DNA of 64,000 nt from NCBI RefSeq assembly GCF_013607875.1, contig NZ_VDES01000002.1:637638-701637 (forward strand), given 5' to 3'. The notes under the pieces were generated by a model. The model did not search any database. It worked only from the letters and a program-made list of their open reading frames with translations, and had not been told where the DNA came from. Positions 45,452-54,205 of this stretch are shown here, piece after piece; the stretch's first letter is position 1, and every line of letters begins with the position of its first letter. The translations under genes were made by a program, and so were the position numbers. The DNA is from Blastomonas ursincola (GTDB lineage: Bacteria; Pseudomonadota; Alphaproteobacteria; Sphingomonadales; Sphingomonadaceae).

Positions 45452-47065
45452 TCACTTCCCGATCGGGTCGGCCTTCGCGTCGGCGCTGGCGGCATAGGTC
45501 GGCGCAAACCGCGCCTTGCTCGCCTGTTCGAAGGCGTAGCCGGCCTTGATCACCTCATGGTCCTGCCACTGGCTGCCGATGATCGACAGGCCGACGGGCA
45601 GCCCGGCGACCAGACCCATCGGCACGGTGATGTGCGGATAGCCGGCCACGGCGGGCAACTGGCTCTGGCTGGGGCCGATGCTGTGATCGCCATTGACCAG
45701 ATCGCTGACCCAGGCGGGCGCGGTGCTGGGGCCGACCAGGAAGCGGACGTTGTGCGTCTTGAGCAGCTTGTCGATGCCTTCCGCCCCTGCGAGCCGCTTC
45801 GACTTGGCCAGCGCCTCCTGGTATTCGGGATCGTCGAGACCCTTCTGGCTTTCGGCAAGATCGAACAGCGACTGGTCGAACCAGGCTAGCTCGGTCTCGG
45901 CGTTCGCGGTGTTGAAAGCGATCACCTGCTTGAGCGTGCGCGCGGTGACTTGCGGAGGCGTGGTGGCGAGATAGGCGTTGAGATCCGCCTTCAGCTCGAC
46001 CATCAGCACCTTGAACTCGGCCTCGCCCAGCCCGTCGAGCCCGGTGCGGCTGTCCGCGATCTCGACCAGTTCGGCCCCTGCGGCCTTCAGCTTCTCGAGC
46101 GCCTGCGCAAACGCCGCCTGCACGCGCGCATTGCCGCCGCACCGGTCCATCAGCACGCCGATGCGCACGCCCTTGAGGTAATCGGGCGACAGGCCCGCCG
46201 CATAGTCGGTCTTGCGCCGGTCCGCCTCAGCGGTGGCGGGGTCCGCCGGATCGCTGCCCGCCAGCGCGGTGAGCAGCAGCGCGGCATCGGTGACGCTCCG
46301 CGCCATCGGCCCTGCGGTATCCTGGCTATGGCTGATCGGGATCACATGCGTGCGCGAGACAAGGCCCAGTGTCGGCTTGAACCCGACCAGCCCGTTGATC
46401 GACGACGGGCAGATGATCGACCCGTCGGTCTCGGTTCCGATCGTCGCGGCCGCGAGGCTCGCCGCCGCTGCCGCGCCGCTGCCCGAGGACGAGCCGCAGG
46501 CATTGCGGTCGAGCGCATAGGGGTTCTTCACCAGCCCGCCGACGCTCGACCAGCCGCTGACCGAATCGTTCGAACGGATGTTCGCCCATTGCGACAGGTT
46601 GGTCTTGCCTAGAATGATCGCGCCCGCCGCGCGCAGCCGGGCGACCAGCGGTGCGTCGCGATCGGTGATGTTGGCGAGCAGCGCGGTCGACCCCGCCGTG
46701 GTGGGGATGCGGCCCTGCGCCTCGATATTGTCCTTGATCAGGATCGGGATGCCGTGCAGCGGGCCGCGCAAGCGTCCGGCCTTGCGCTCGGCATCGAGTG
46801 TCCGCGCTTCGGTCAGCGCATCGGGCATCAGCGCGATGACGCTGTTGAGCTGGATGCTCGAATCCTCGTCGATCCGCCCGATCCGGTCGATATAGGCGTT
46901 GACCAGCTGCTCGCTGCTGACCTTGCCCGAAGCGAGCATCGCCGACAGCTCGGGGATCGATTTTTCCTCGACATCGGGAAGGGACGCCTGTGTCTGCGCG
47001 TGCAGCGGAGCGGGGGCGAGGGCCAGCGGGGCGAGAAGGGCAAGTGCCAGGGCGAGGGTGCGCAT
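45452..47065 (-). CDS. Amidase signature family hydrolase, secreted
   Basis: 537 residues from the ATG at 47065, giving a signal peptide (LALALALLAPLALAPAPLHAQ; cleavage near residue 23); the longer reading lacks one. The amidase signature is intact: catalytic Lys in GIPILIKDNIEAQG, the Gly/Ser-rich loop ACGSSSGSGAAAAASLAA with cis-Ser, and nucleophile Ser in GTETDGSIICPSS. Hydrolyses amide bonds; substrate unknown (possible small amides or peptide amides). Periplasmic location is unusual for GatA-like enzymes but common in this sphingomonad-type group. Confidence 0.9.
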   Translation of the reverse strand: MRTLALALALLAPLALAPAPLHAQTQASLPDVEEKSIPELSAMLASGKVSSEQLVNAYIDRIGRIDEDSSIQLNSVIALMPDALTEARTLDAERKAGRLRGPLHGIPILIKDNIEAQGRIPTTAGSTALLANITDRDAPLVARLRAAGAIILGKTNLSQWANIRSNDSVSGWSSVGGLVKNPYALDRNACGSSSGSGAAAAASLAAATIGTETDGSIICPSSINGLVGFKPTLGLVSRTHVIPISHSQDTAGPMARSVTDAALLLTALAGSDPADPATAEADRRKTDYAAGLSPDYLKGVRIGVLMDRCGGNARVQAAFAQALEKLKAAGAELVEIADSRTGLDGLGEAEFKVLMVELKADLNAYLATTPPQVTARTLKQVIAFNTANAETELAWFDQSLFDLAESQKGLDDPEYQEALAKSKRLAGAEGIDKLLKTHNVRFLVGPSTAPAWVSDLVNGDHSIGPSQSQLPAVAGYPHITVPMGLVAGLPVGLSIIGSQWQDHEVIKAGYAFEQASKARFAPTYAASADAKADPIGK

Positions 47066-47163
47066 GCGCCCACGATAGCGCGGGCGTTCGGGCGGGCAAG
47101 AGCGCGCCGACAAATTTGCGCGCGGCTCTGGCGGGGGAGAGGCGCTGCGCCCATATCGCCGCC

Positions 47164-47328
47164 ATGCCGGACAAGCGCTATACCAAGTCGACCCTGCCCG
47201 AGAAGGTCTGCGAGGCCTGTGGGCGGCCCTTTGCCTGGCGCAAGAAATGGGCGCGCGACTGGGACAATGTGAAAACCTGTTCGGAACGCTGCAAGGGCGA
47301 TTTGCGGCGCAAGAACCGCGCGGACTGA
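47164..47328 (+). CDS. DUF2256 zinc-finger-like small protein
   Basis: 54 residues from the ATG at 47164. Four cysteines in CEACGRPFAWRKKW and KTCSERCKGD fit the DUF2256 signature, probably a zinc knuckle. The family often neighbours cryptochrome/photolyase genes (recollection), but here the only photolyase is 41 kb away. It is convergent with the CitE-like gene, stops abutting without spacer. Confidence 0.85.
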   Translation: MPDKRYTKSTLPEKVCEACGRPFAWRKKWARDWDNVKTCSERCKGDLRRKNRAD

Positions 47329-48201
47329 TTAACCCGAAGCGGCGATCCGATCGGCAATCGCCACCAGCTGCCGCGCCTGTTCCAGATGGAGCAGCTCGGC
47401 CATCTTACCCTCGACCCGGATCGCGCCCTTGCCGGCGTTCTCGGGCAAGGCGAACGCGGCGATGACGGCCTGCGCCCAGGCCAGTTCGTCCTCGCTGGGC
47501 GAGAAGACCGCATTGCACGGCGCGACCTGGTCGGGATGGATCAGCGTCTTGCCGTCGAAGCCGAACAGCAGCCCCTGGTGCGCCTCGGCCTCGAACACAG
47601 CCAGGTCGCGAAACTCGTTGCACACCCCGTCGAGCACGGCGACGCCATGCGCGCGCGCAGCGGCGACAGCGAGCGTCAGGATCGGCAGGAACGGCGTACG
47701 TTCAGGCGTCAGCCGCGCGCGCATTTCCTTGGCGAGATCGTTCACCCCCATCACGAAGGTCGACAGCCGCGTGGAGCCGCCCAAAGCCGCGAGCGCATCG
47801 AGATGCGGCACCACCGCGCAGGTCTCGATCATCGCCCAGAGCTTGAGCCGCGAGGGTGCCTCGGCGAGCGCGGCATTGCACGCGGTTATGTCGGCGGGGC
47901 GCATCACCTTGGGAACCAGCACGCCGTCGATATCCGCCTTGGCGACGGCGGCAAGGTCATCCTGCCCCCAGGGCGTGTCGAGCGCATTGATGCGGATGAC
48001 GAGTTCGCGGTGGCCGAACCCGCCCTCTGCCGCCGTAGCAATCGCTGCCGTCCGCGCGTCCTCCTTTGCCTCGGGCGCAACCGCGTCCTCGAGATCGAGA
48101 ATGATGACATCGGCAGGAAGACTGCGCGCCTTGGCGAGGGCCCGCGGGTTCGATGCGGGCATGTAGAGCGCGCTGCGCCGGGGACGTGCAATATCGGACA
48201 T
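47329..48201 (-). CDS. CitE-like CoA ester lyase (HpcH/HpaI aldolase family)
   Basis: 290 residues from the ATG at 48201, after CAGGAGG. TIM-barrel with RSALYMPASNPRALAKA, ADVIILDLEDAVAPEAK (metal Asp/Glu), KLWAMIETCAVV and FDGKTLIHPDQV. Family members cleave malyl-, citramalyl- or related CoA thioesters; without neighbours of that pathway the substrate is open. Lies downstream of the CHASE2-SpoIIE gene in the same direction, with about 20 bp between, so it may be the last gene of that operon. Confidence 0.85.
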   Translation of the reverse strand: MSDIARPRRSALYMPASNPRALAKARSLPADVIILDLEDAVAPEAKEDARTAAIATAAEGGFGHRELVIRINALDTPWGQDDLAAVAKADIDGVLVPKVMRPADITACNAALAEAPSRLKLWAMIETCAVVPHLDALAALGGSTRLSTFVMGVNDLAKEMRARLTPERTPFLPILTLAVAAARAHGVAVLDGVCNEFRDLAVFEAEAHQGLLFGFDGKTLIHPDQVAPCNAVFSPSEDELAWAQAVIAAFALPENAGKGAIRVEGKMAELLHLEQARQLVAIADRIAASG

Positions 48202-48220
48202 CGGGGCCTCCTGCCGGTGA

Positions 48221-50299
48221 TCAGGCGGGATTAGCACCCAGATAGCGGAAGGCAACAACGGTGAGGTCGTCGCTCGCATCCGCGCCGTCCTCGAAGCTGC
48301 GCACGGCGCCGCGCAGGCTGGCGACCATCGCCGCAGCGCTGCTCTGGTCGGCGACCAATGCGGCGCGGGTGCGATCGTTGCCGAACAGCTGTTCCTGCCG
48401 GTTCTGCGCCTCGGTCACGCCATCGGTGATCAGCACCAGCGCCTCGCCGGGCTGGAGCACGATCTCCTCGGCGGGCCAGGGATAGTCCATGATGCAGAAG
48501 GGCGGGCCGCCCTCCATCGCCTCCTCGATCACCTGCCCGTCGGTGGTGATGCGCAGCGGATTGTCATGGCCCGCATTGGCGAATTCGGCGCGCCCTGTCG
48601 AAAGGTCTATGATTCCCAGCAGCATGGTGAGGCCGAGCGCATCGCCGCTGTCGCGCATCAGCTCCTCGTTGAGCTGCGCAGCGGCATCGGCAAGCCCGCC
48701 CGGCGCGCGCAGCATCACGCTGCGCGAGAGCGCCTTGGACAGGGCCATGAACAAGGCGGCGGGCACGCCCTTGCCGGTGACATCGGCGATAAGGATGACG
48801 ATGCGGTCCTTGTCGAGCCGGATGATGTCGTAGAAATCGCCGCCAACCGACTTGGCGGCTTCCAGCTGCGCAGCGATATCGATGCGCGGGTCGAGCCTTG
48901 CCAGTGCGGTGCGATCAGGCAGCATGCCCAGCTGGATCGAGCGGGCCGCACCAAGCTCGCCCTCGCTACGGTTCTGCGCATCGCGCAGCGCCGCGCGCTC
49001 GCGCCGTGCCTCGTTGAACAGCGCGGCGAATACCGCGAGCGCGCTACCGCTGCCGAGCAGCACCGGGCGGATCGGATCGAACAGCAGGTCGCCGAAGCGG
49101 AACAGCAGCCAGCTCGCCAGCGGCAGGCTTGCCGCCGCGCCCGAGAGCACCAGCCAGCGGCTGCGCGCCGGGGCCTGGCCGGTGGCGAGCAGCAGCAGGA
49201 CGATGGCGAGCAGCCCGCCGACGGCCCATTCGGCTGCCGGCATGGTCCAGGGGCGATCGAGCCAGCCGCCCCGGTTGATCGTGTCGGCGGCCTGCGCCTG
49301 GATCAGCACGCCGAACATTTCGGAGCCCAGGGGCGTCGCGACGATATCCTGCGTGCCCTCTGCGGTCAGTGAAACGAGGACGATCTTGTCCTTGAGCTGC
49401 GAGAGGTCGAACTCCTGCGACATGATCTCGATCGCCGAATAGACATGGGCCTCCGGGATTTCGGCGAAATGCAGCCGCATCCGCCCCTGATCATTCACCG
49501 GGATGCGGCGCTGTCCGATGGTGACGCTGTCGGGGCTGAGCTCGATCTCGGGATCGGTGCCGGTGCGCTGCTCGATCGCGACACGTATCATCTCGAGCGC
49601 CAGCCCGGGCACCAGAGCCTCGCCGGTCTTCATGACCAGCGGCACGCTGCGCACCACGCCATCGCCATCGGGCGCCCCGTTGAGCAAGCCGAAGCCGGGC
49701 GCCCGGGCCTCCAGCTCCTTGAGATTGCTCTGCACGAGCGGGTAGCGGGCGAGGGCAGGGGGCGGGGTCCCGTCTATCATCGCCCATTGGGTGAGGCTGG
49801 CCGGGTCCGCCCCGCGTAGCTTGACGCCAGCACGGCCCAGCACGACCGGCGCGGTGCTGATCGCATCGGCAAAATCGCTGTCCATGCTGCCGAGCTGATC
49901 GAGCCATGCCTGGATCGCCGGGTCGTCGGGCGCATAGAGCCGCGAAAAGCGTGTCGGACTGACCGCATCGGGCTCGACGAACAGGATGTCGAAGCCGATC
50001 GCCGCTGCGCCGCCTTCGGCAATGCGTTGGGTCATGGTCGCGAGCACCCGGCGCGGCCAGGGCCAGCTGCCGATCACCTCCAGGCTTTCATCGCCGATCG
50101 CGACGATGCGGACCTGGCTTTCGGAAAGGTCGCGCGGGGCGATGCGCTGCCAGCCATCGAACACGACATTCTGCTCGCGCGTGCCCAGCGCGAGGCTGAG
50201 CAGGGCAGCAAGCGTGAATCCGATGAGCGCCGCCCGCCACAAGCCGCGCGGCGGATTGCTGATCCGAACGGCGCTAGAGCGAGACTTCGAGGCCATCAT
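48221..50299 (-). CDS. CHASE2 sensor with SpoIIE-type PP2C phosphatase
   Basis: 692 residues. Membrane helix at about 21-39, a CHASE2 extracytoplasmic sensor (about 50-335), three further helices (about 350-435), a coiled linker, then a PP2C/SpoIIE phosphatase domain with ARSIQLGMLPDRT, SVGGDFYDIIRLD (metal Asp), LIADVTGKGVPAALFMALS and ITDGVTEAQN. SpoIIE-type phosphatases dephosphorylate STAS-domain antagonists in partner-switching cascades, and a STAS gene heads this operon. Its start overlaps the preceding metallo-hydrolase by 26 bp. Signal sensed by CHASE2 is unknown. Confidence 0.93.
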   Translation of the reverse strand: MMASKSRSSAVRISNPPRGLWRAALIGFTLAALLSLALGTREQNVVFDGWQRIAPRDLSESQVRIVAIGDESLEVIGSWPWPRRVLATMTQRIAEGGAAAIGFDILFVEPDAVSPTRFSRLYAPDDPAIQAWLDQLGSMDSDFADAISTAPVVLGRAGVKLRGADPASLTQWAMIDGTPPPALARYPLVQSNLKELEARAPGFGLLNGAPDGDGVVRSVPLVMKTGEALVPGLALEMIRVAIEQRTGTDPEIELSPDSVTIGQRRIPVNDQGRMRLHFAEIPEAHVYSAIEIMSQEFDLSQLKDKIVLVSLTAEGTQDIVATPLGSEMFGVLIQAQAADTINRGGWLDRPWTMPAAEWAVGGLLAIVLLLLATGQAPARSRWLVLSGAAASLPLASWLLFRFGDLLFDPIRPVLLGSGSALAVFAALFNEARRERAALRDAQNRSEGELGAARSIQLGMLPDRTALARLDPRIDIAAQLEAAKSVGGDFYDIIRLDKDRIVILIADVTGKGVPAALFMALSKALSRSVMLRAPGGLADAAAQLNEELMRDSGDALGLTMLLGIIDLSTGRAEFANAGHDNPLRITTDGQVIEEAMEGGPPFCIMDYPWPAEEIVLQPGEALVLITDGVTEAQNRQEQLFGNDRTRAALVADQSSAAAMVASLRGAVRSFEDGADASDDLTVVAFRYLGANPA

Positions 50300-51248
50300 A
50301 GGCGCAGAGCACCTCCAGCGGATCGTGCTCGCGGGTCAGCTCCTCGTAGCGCACGCTTTCGGCGTGCATGCGCGCGATATCGGCGTCCGAATAGACCGGT
50401 TCGTGGTGGAACAGCGCCAGCCGCTTCGCCCGCGCGCCATGACACAGGTCGATCGCGACGATGTTGCTGGAATGGCCCCAGTCCTCCTTCATCGACACGC
50501 TGTCGGCGAGCGAATACATCGTGTCGCAGATGACCAGGTCCGCCGCACGGAAGAACTGTTCGACATCGGCCTCGCCCTCCATCCGGTCGAGCTTGTGTTC
50601 GCTGTCGGTGCTGAAGACCGCCACCTTGCCCTCGGCATCGGTGAAGCGATAACCGAAGCTGCTGTGCGAATGGTGCTGTTCCATCAGCTCCACCTGCACC
50701 GCGCCGATCTGATAGGTCTCGCCCACCTTGAGCGTGCGGAACTCGATCTTCGCGCGCAGCCAGTCGAATTTTACCGGGAAGGAGATTTCCTCCTGCTGGC
50801 GGCGCAGCGCCTCTTCGGCATCCTCGTGCCCGGAATGGATGACGATATGCGCATTGGGGTCGAAGGCCGGCACGAAGAACGGGAAGCCCATGATATGGTC
50901 CCAGTGCAGGTGCGACATGAAGAAGTGATAGACCCTCGCGTGACCCGCAGCGCAGCGACGCATCGCATCAAGACCGAAGCCCCGCAGCCCGCTGCCCATG
51001 TCGCACAGGATGAAGGCATCGCCGTTCGCCGGATCCCCGGCCTCGATCTCGACGCAGGTGGTGGCCCCGCCAAAGGTCCCACTGATGGCGAAATCCAGCT
51101 CGCTACGCGCAAAGCTGCGCGCCTCCTCGATATCGGCAAAGCTGCGGCCCGATGCGGCGAGCAGTGCGTGCGCGACCTTGTCCTGCACGATCGATGCGGT
51201 GGCAGCAACGGGCAAGGACCCCCGTGTTCCCCAGAAACGGACCAGCAT
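50274..51248 (-). CDS. Metallo-beta-lactamase-fold hydrolase of the STAS/SpoIIE operon
   Basis: 324 residues. MBL fold beginning MLVRFWGTRGSLPV, with the metal-binding motif SHLHWDHIMGFPF, then EQHHSHSSFGYRF, VFSTDSEHK and ALFHHEP. The FWGTRGS opening marks the RNase Z/PhnP-like branch; cyclic-nucleotide phosphodiesterases share this start. A 45-residue insert follows the first strand. In this operon, between a STAS protein and a SpoIIE phosphatase, hydrolysis of a nucleotide messenger would fit, but that is inference. Confidence 0.88.
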   Translation of the reverse strand: MLVRFWGTRGSLPVAATASIVQDKVAHALLAASGRSFADIEEARSFARSELDFAISGTFGGATTCVEIEAGDPANGDAFILCDMGSGLRGFGLDAMRRCAAGHARVYHFFMSHLHWDHIMGFPFFVPAFDPNAHIVIHSGHEDAEEALRRQQEEISFPVKFDWLRAKIEFRTLKVGETYQIGAVQVELMEQHHSHSSFGYRFTDAEGKVAVFSTDSEHKLDRMEGEADVEQFFRAADLVICDTMYSLADSVSMKEDWGHSSNIVAIDLCHGARAKRLALFHHEPVYSDADIARMHAESVRYEELTREHDPLEVLCAYDGLEVSL

Positions 51249-51294
51249 CGCATCCCCCCTGATTGTTGCGCGGCGTCCCCGTGTCGCCAGCGTG

Positions 51295-51630
51295 CTAGAT
51301 TGCGGCCTCGATGCTGTCCGAGACCGCGAACAGCTTGTCGTACCGGCTGATTGCCAGAATTTCGCGCATTACCTCGTTGGGACGCGCCAGCGCCATCGCG
51401 ACGCCGGCCGCATCTGCCTGGCGTTTTGCGAGCGTCAGTGCGCGCAGGCCGCGCGACGACATGTAATCGAGCCCGGCAAAATCGACGATCAGCTTCTTGC
51501 CCGGCGAATCGGCGGCCATGGTCACGCTGGCGGCCAGATGTTCAGTAAACGCCTCGGCGGTTGCCTCATCAACACGGCCATCGGGGCTGGCAATCACGCA
51601 TCCATGCTGTTTGCTACTGGACCACTGCAT
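51295..51630 (-). CDS. STAS-domain anti-anti-sigma-like protein
   Basis: 111 residues from the ATG at 51630, with AAGGCGGA upstream. One STAS domain; the loop VDFAGLDYMSSRGLRALT carries the conserved serine that anti-sigma kinases phosphorylate and SpoIIE phosphatases reset. It heads an operon with the MBL hydrolase (46 bp later) and the CHASE2-SpoIIE phosphatase. No RsbW-type kinase or sigma factor is adjacent. It is divergent from the FrhB-like gene. Confidence 0.9.
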   Translation of the reverse strand: MQWSSSKQHGCVIASPDGRVDEATAEAFTEHLAASVTMAADSPGKKLIVDFAGLDYMSSRGLRALTLAKRQADAAGVAMALARPNEVMREILAISRYDKLFAVSDSIEAAI

Positions 51631-51740
51631 GTTTTCCGCCTTTCGCATGGGGGCTGAACTTAGCGGCAAATTCACCTTGTGGGAAGTTGCCCCGAATGTA
51701 GCCGTTACAGCCTGTTCAATAACGGGAAAATTGTGTCGTG

Positions 51741-53024
51741 ATGGCCAAAAGGGGGGTAAGACGGCACGCAATGGCCCAGGGGGAAACCGACATACGCTTT
51801 GCCGAACTGGAGGGATTCGCGCCTGCGGCCCCGCGCCGTCTGTGCACGGATTGCGGCATTTCGCGCAGCAGCGATCCCAAGGCCTGTGGCCGCGTGTGCC
51901 AGTTTCTCAAGCCGGACTACGAGACGCTCGAGCGCCAGGTCCATGGCCGCACGCGCGATCCTGAACGGCCCGACGAACTGTTCTTCGGCCCCTTCCGCCG
52001 CATGGTCGCAGGCGAGCTGATCACCCCGTCGCCCGGCGCGCAATGGACCGGAATCGTTTCGAGGCTCGGCGAGCGGTTGCTGGAAACCGGTGCGGTGGAT
52101 GCCGTGCTGGCGATCGGGCCGCATCCCGAAGATCGCTGGCGGCCCAATCCGGTCCTGATCACCCGGGCAGAAGACATGGCCGGAGTGCGCGGGATGCGCA
52201 TGGGCTATGCGCCGCTGCTGGCGCTGCTCGAACCGGCGAGAGCGGCCGGGCACAAGCGGATCGCGCTGATCGGCATTCCCTGCCAGGTGCACGCGCTGCG
52301 CGCGCTCGAGGCCGAACTGGGTTTCGAGCGCATCTATGTCATCGGAACACCGTGCGCCGACAACACCACGACCGAGAATTTCCACCTGTTCCTCAAGCTG
52401 CTGTCCGACGCGCCGGACAGCATCTGCTATCTCGAATTCCGCTCCGACTATCATGTCGAGCTGCGCTTCGACGATGGCAGCGTGCGCGAGGTTCCCTTCC
52501 TGCAGCTACCGATTGCCGATCTGCCCTCGGACTTCTTCCCGCTGACCTGCCGCACCTGTGTCGACTATACCAACGTCCTGGCCGATATCACCATCGGCTA
52601 TATGGCCGGCGGCGGCAAGCAGTGGCTGGTGGTGCGCAACGAGCGCGGCGAGGAGCTGGTCGAGCTGCTGGGGCAGGAGCTGCGCACCCGCGACATTACC
52701 AGCGCGGGCAATCGCGCCGGCCCGGTCAAGGGCTTTCTGGCGAATACCGAGCGCGCCGCGGGCGGATTGCCGCTGCGCCGCATGCCCAAGGTGCTGCGCG
52801 GAATCTTCGGCTGGCTGATGCCGCGCATCGGGCCGCGCGGCGCGGAATTCGCGCGTGCAAGGGTCGAGATGAAGGCGATCGAGACCGTGCTGCACCTGCG
52901 TCGATCGGCCCCGGCGCGGATGAAATCGATGATCCCCGATCATGTCTGGGAACTCGTCAAGCGCTACGGACTGGAACCGCGCCCCGGCGAGTGCGCCGAC
53001 GAGGGCCGCACGCCCGACATGTAA
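51741..53024 (+). CDS. FrhB/BciB-like iron-sulfur flavoprotein
   Basis: 427 residues from the ATG at 51741 (alternative ATG at 51771). Coenzyme F420 hydrogenase beta-subunit family: N-terminal cysteine set in LCTDCGISRSSDP and ACGRVCQF, a middle domain with IPCQVHALRALE, and a second cysteine pair in LTCRTCVDYTNVLADITIGYM. The closest families I know are BciB (8-vinyl reductase of chlorophyllide) and 7-hydroxymethyl-chlorophyll a reductase, which use FeS and FAD. No bacteriochlorophyll genes are in the window, so a reductase for another substrate is equally possible. Confidence 0.7.
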   Translation: MAKRGVRRHAMAQGETDIRFAELEGFAPAAPRRLCTDCGISRSSDPKACGRVCQFLKPDYETLERQVHGRTRDPERPDELFFGPFRRMVAGELITPSPGAQWTGIVSRLGERLLETGAVDAVLAIGPHPEDRWRPNPVLITRAEDMAGVRGMRMGYAPLLALLEPARAAGHKRIALIGIPCQVHALRALEAELGFERIYVIGTPCADNTTTENFHLFLKLLSDAPDSICYLEFRSDYHVELRFDDGSVREVPFLQLPIADLPSDFFPLTCRTCVDYTNVLADITIGYMAGGGKQWLVVRNERGEELVELLGQELRTRDITSAGNRAGPVKGFLANTERAAGGLPLRRMPKVLRGIFGWLMPRIGPRGAEFARARVEMKAIETVLHLRRSAPARMKSMIPDHVWELVKRYGLEPRPGECADEGRTPDM

Positions 53025-53030
53025 GCCGGA

Positions 53031-53705
53031 TCAGCGGCGCTGGGCCAGCCAGATCGTGTGCCGCGCGCCGCCGCCGGTTCGCCGCGCCCGGACAATCTCC
53101 TCCTCCACCGCAAAGCTGGCCTTGCGCAACCCTGAGGTAAAGCGCGGATCGGGGCCGCTCGACCACACCGCCAGCACGCCGCCGGGCCTCAGCGCAGCCC
53201 GGGCCTGCTGCAACCCCTGCGCCGTATAAAGCGCATCGTTGCCCTCCCGCGAAAGCCCGTCCGGGCCGTTATCGACATCGAGCAGGATGGCATCGAAGCG
53301 CCCGGCGCTGCTGCGGATCAGTCCGCCGACATCACCGACATGAATGCTGACGCGCGGATTTTCGAGCGTGCCTGCGTGCAGATGCGCCATGGGCCCGCGT
53401 GCCCAGTCGACGATCTCGGGGACCAGCTCTGCCACCTCGATCGATGCGCGGGCGCCGAAGGCCTGCAGGGCGGTGCGCAAGGTAAAGCCCATGCCCAGCC
53501 CGCCGATCAGCACGCGCGGCGCGGACACCCCGGCGATTCGTGCGGCGGCGAGCGTGCTCATCGCCTCTTCGGAGCCGCTGAGCCGACTGTTCATCAGCTC
53601 GTTCGCGCCGAGCATGATCGAATATTCGCTGCCCCTGCGGATCAGACGCAGCGGCTCGTCTCCGCCCGGCACCTCTGCCGTGGCGATGAGTTCGCGCGGG
53701 ATCAT
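53031..53705 (-). CDS. Spermidine-synthase-like SAM-fold protein
   Basis: 224 residues. Rossmann fold with VLIGGLGMGFTLRTALQAFG and VAELVPEIVDWAR, and the DVDNGPDGLS loop, as in the spermine/spermidine synthase family; the short length and lack of an N-terminal tetramerisation strand set suggest a reduced relative rather than a true aminopropyltransferase. Often annotated as a methyltransferase; catalytic role unproven. Convergent with the FrhB-like gene, 6 bp apart. Confidence 0.75.
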   Translation of the reverse strand: MIPRELIATAEVPGGDEPLRLIRRGSEYSIMLGANELMNSRLSGSEEAMSTLAAARIAGVSAPRVLIGGLGMGFTLRTALQAFGARASIEVAELVPEIVDWARGPMAHLHAGTLENPRVSIHVGDVGGLIRSSAGRFDAILLDVDNGPDGLSREGNDALYTAQGLQQARAALRPGGVLAVWSSGPDPRFTSGLRKASFAVEEEIVRARRTGGGARHTIWLAQRR

Positions 53706-53757
53706 CGGGTCAGGCCCGACCCGCCGAGGTCAGCAATGAGGGGCAAGGAATGGCGTG

Positions 53758-54048
53758 TCAGTTGGTCCCGGCGCAGGGGCCGCCGGCACAGATCTGCCCC
53801 GATTCGACCAGGTCGCGCACGTTCTGATTGCCCTTCGTGCTGATCATGCGCCATTCCGCCACGGTCTTGCAGACCTTGCTCTTCTTGATCAGCGAACCGG
53901 TCGATTCGATCTTGCGACAACGGATCTTGTTGTCATCCGACTGCGGGTCTTCCTTGTTCGTCGGCTGCTTGGCGTACACGCTCACTGCCGTGAGCGGCAT
54001 GCAGATGCACGAGGCGGCGGCAGCCAGAATCATCGCAGTCTTCTTCAT
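53758..54048 (-). CDS. Small secreted cysteine-containing protein, sphingomonad type
   Basis: 96 residues with a signal peptide (AMILAAAASCICMPLTAVSVYA). The mature part carries KIRCRKIESTGSLIKKSKVC then KTVAEWR, a pattern I recall from many sphingomonad small exported proteins of unknown function, and ends CAGGPCAGT. The cysteines likely form disulfides. No operon partner. Confidence 0.75.
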   Translation of the reverse strand: MKKTAMILAAAASCICMPLTAVSVYAKQPTNKEDPQSDDNKIRCRKIESTGSLIKKSKVCKTVAEWRMISTKGNQNVRDLVESGQICAGGPCAGTN

Positions 54049-54205
54049 GCTGTGTCATCCGTCGATGGGCGCAAAAGCCGCTGGGGGCGAGCGCAGGTTG
54101 ATGTTCCAGGCAGCCGAGGGCAAGGCCACCGGCATGCTTTCATGCTCAGACCGTATCATCAACGGATATTGAAACAAACCGCAAATTTGTGCGTGCGCAG
54201 CAAAG

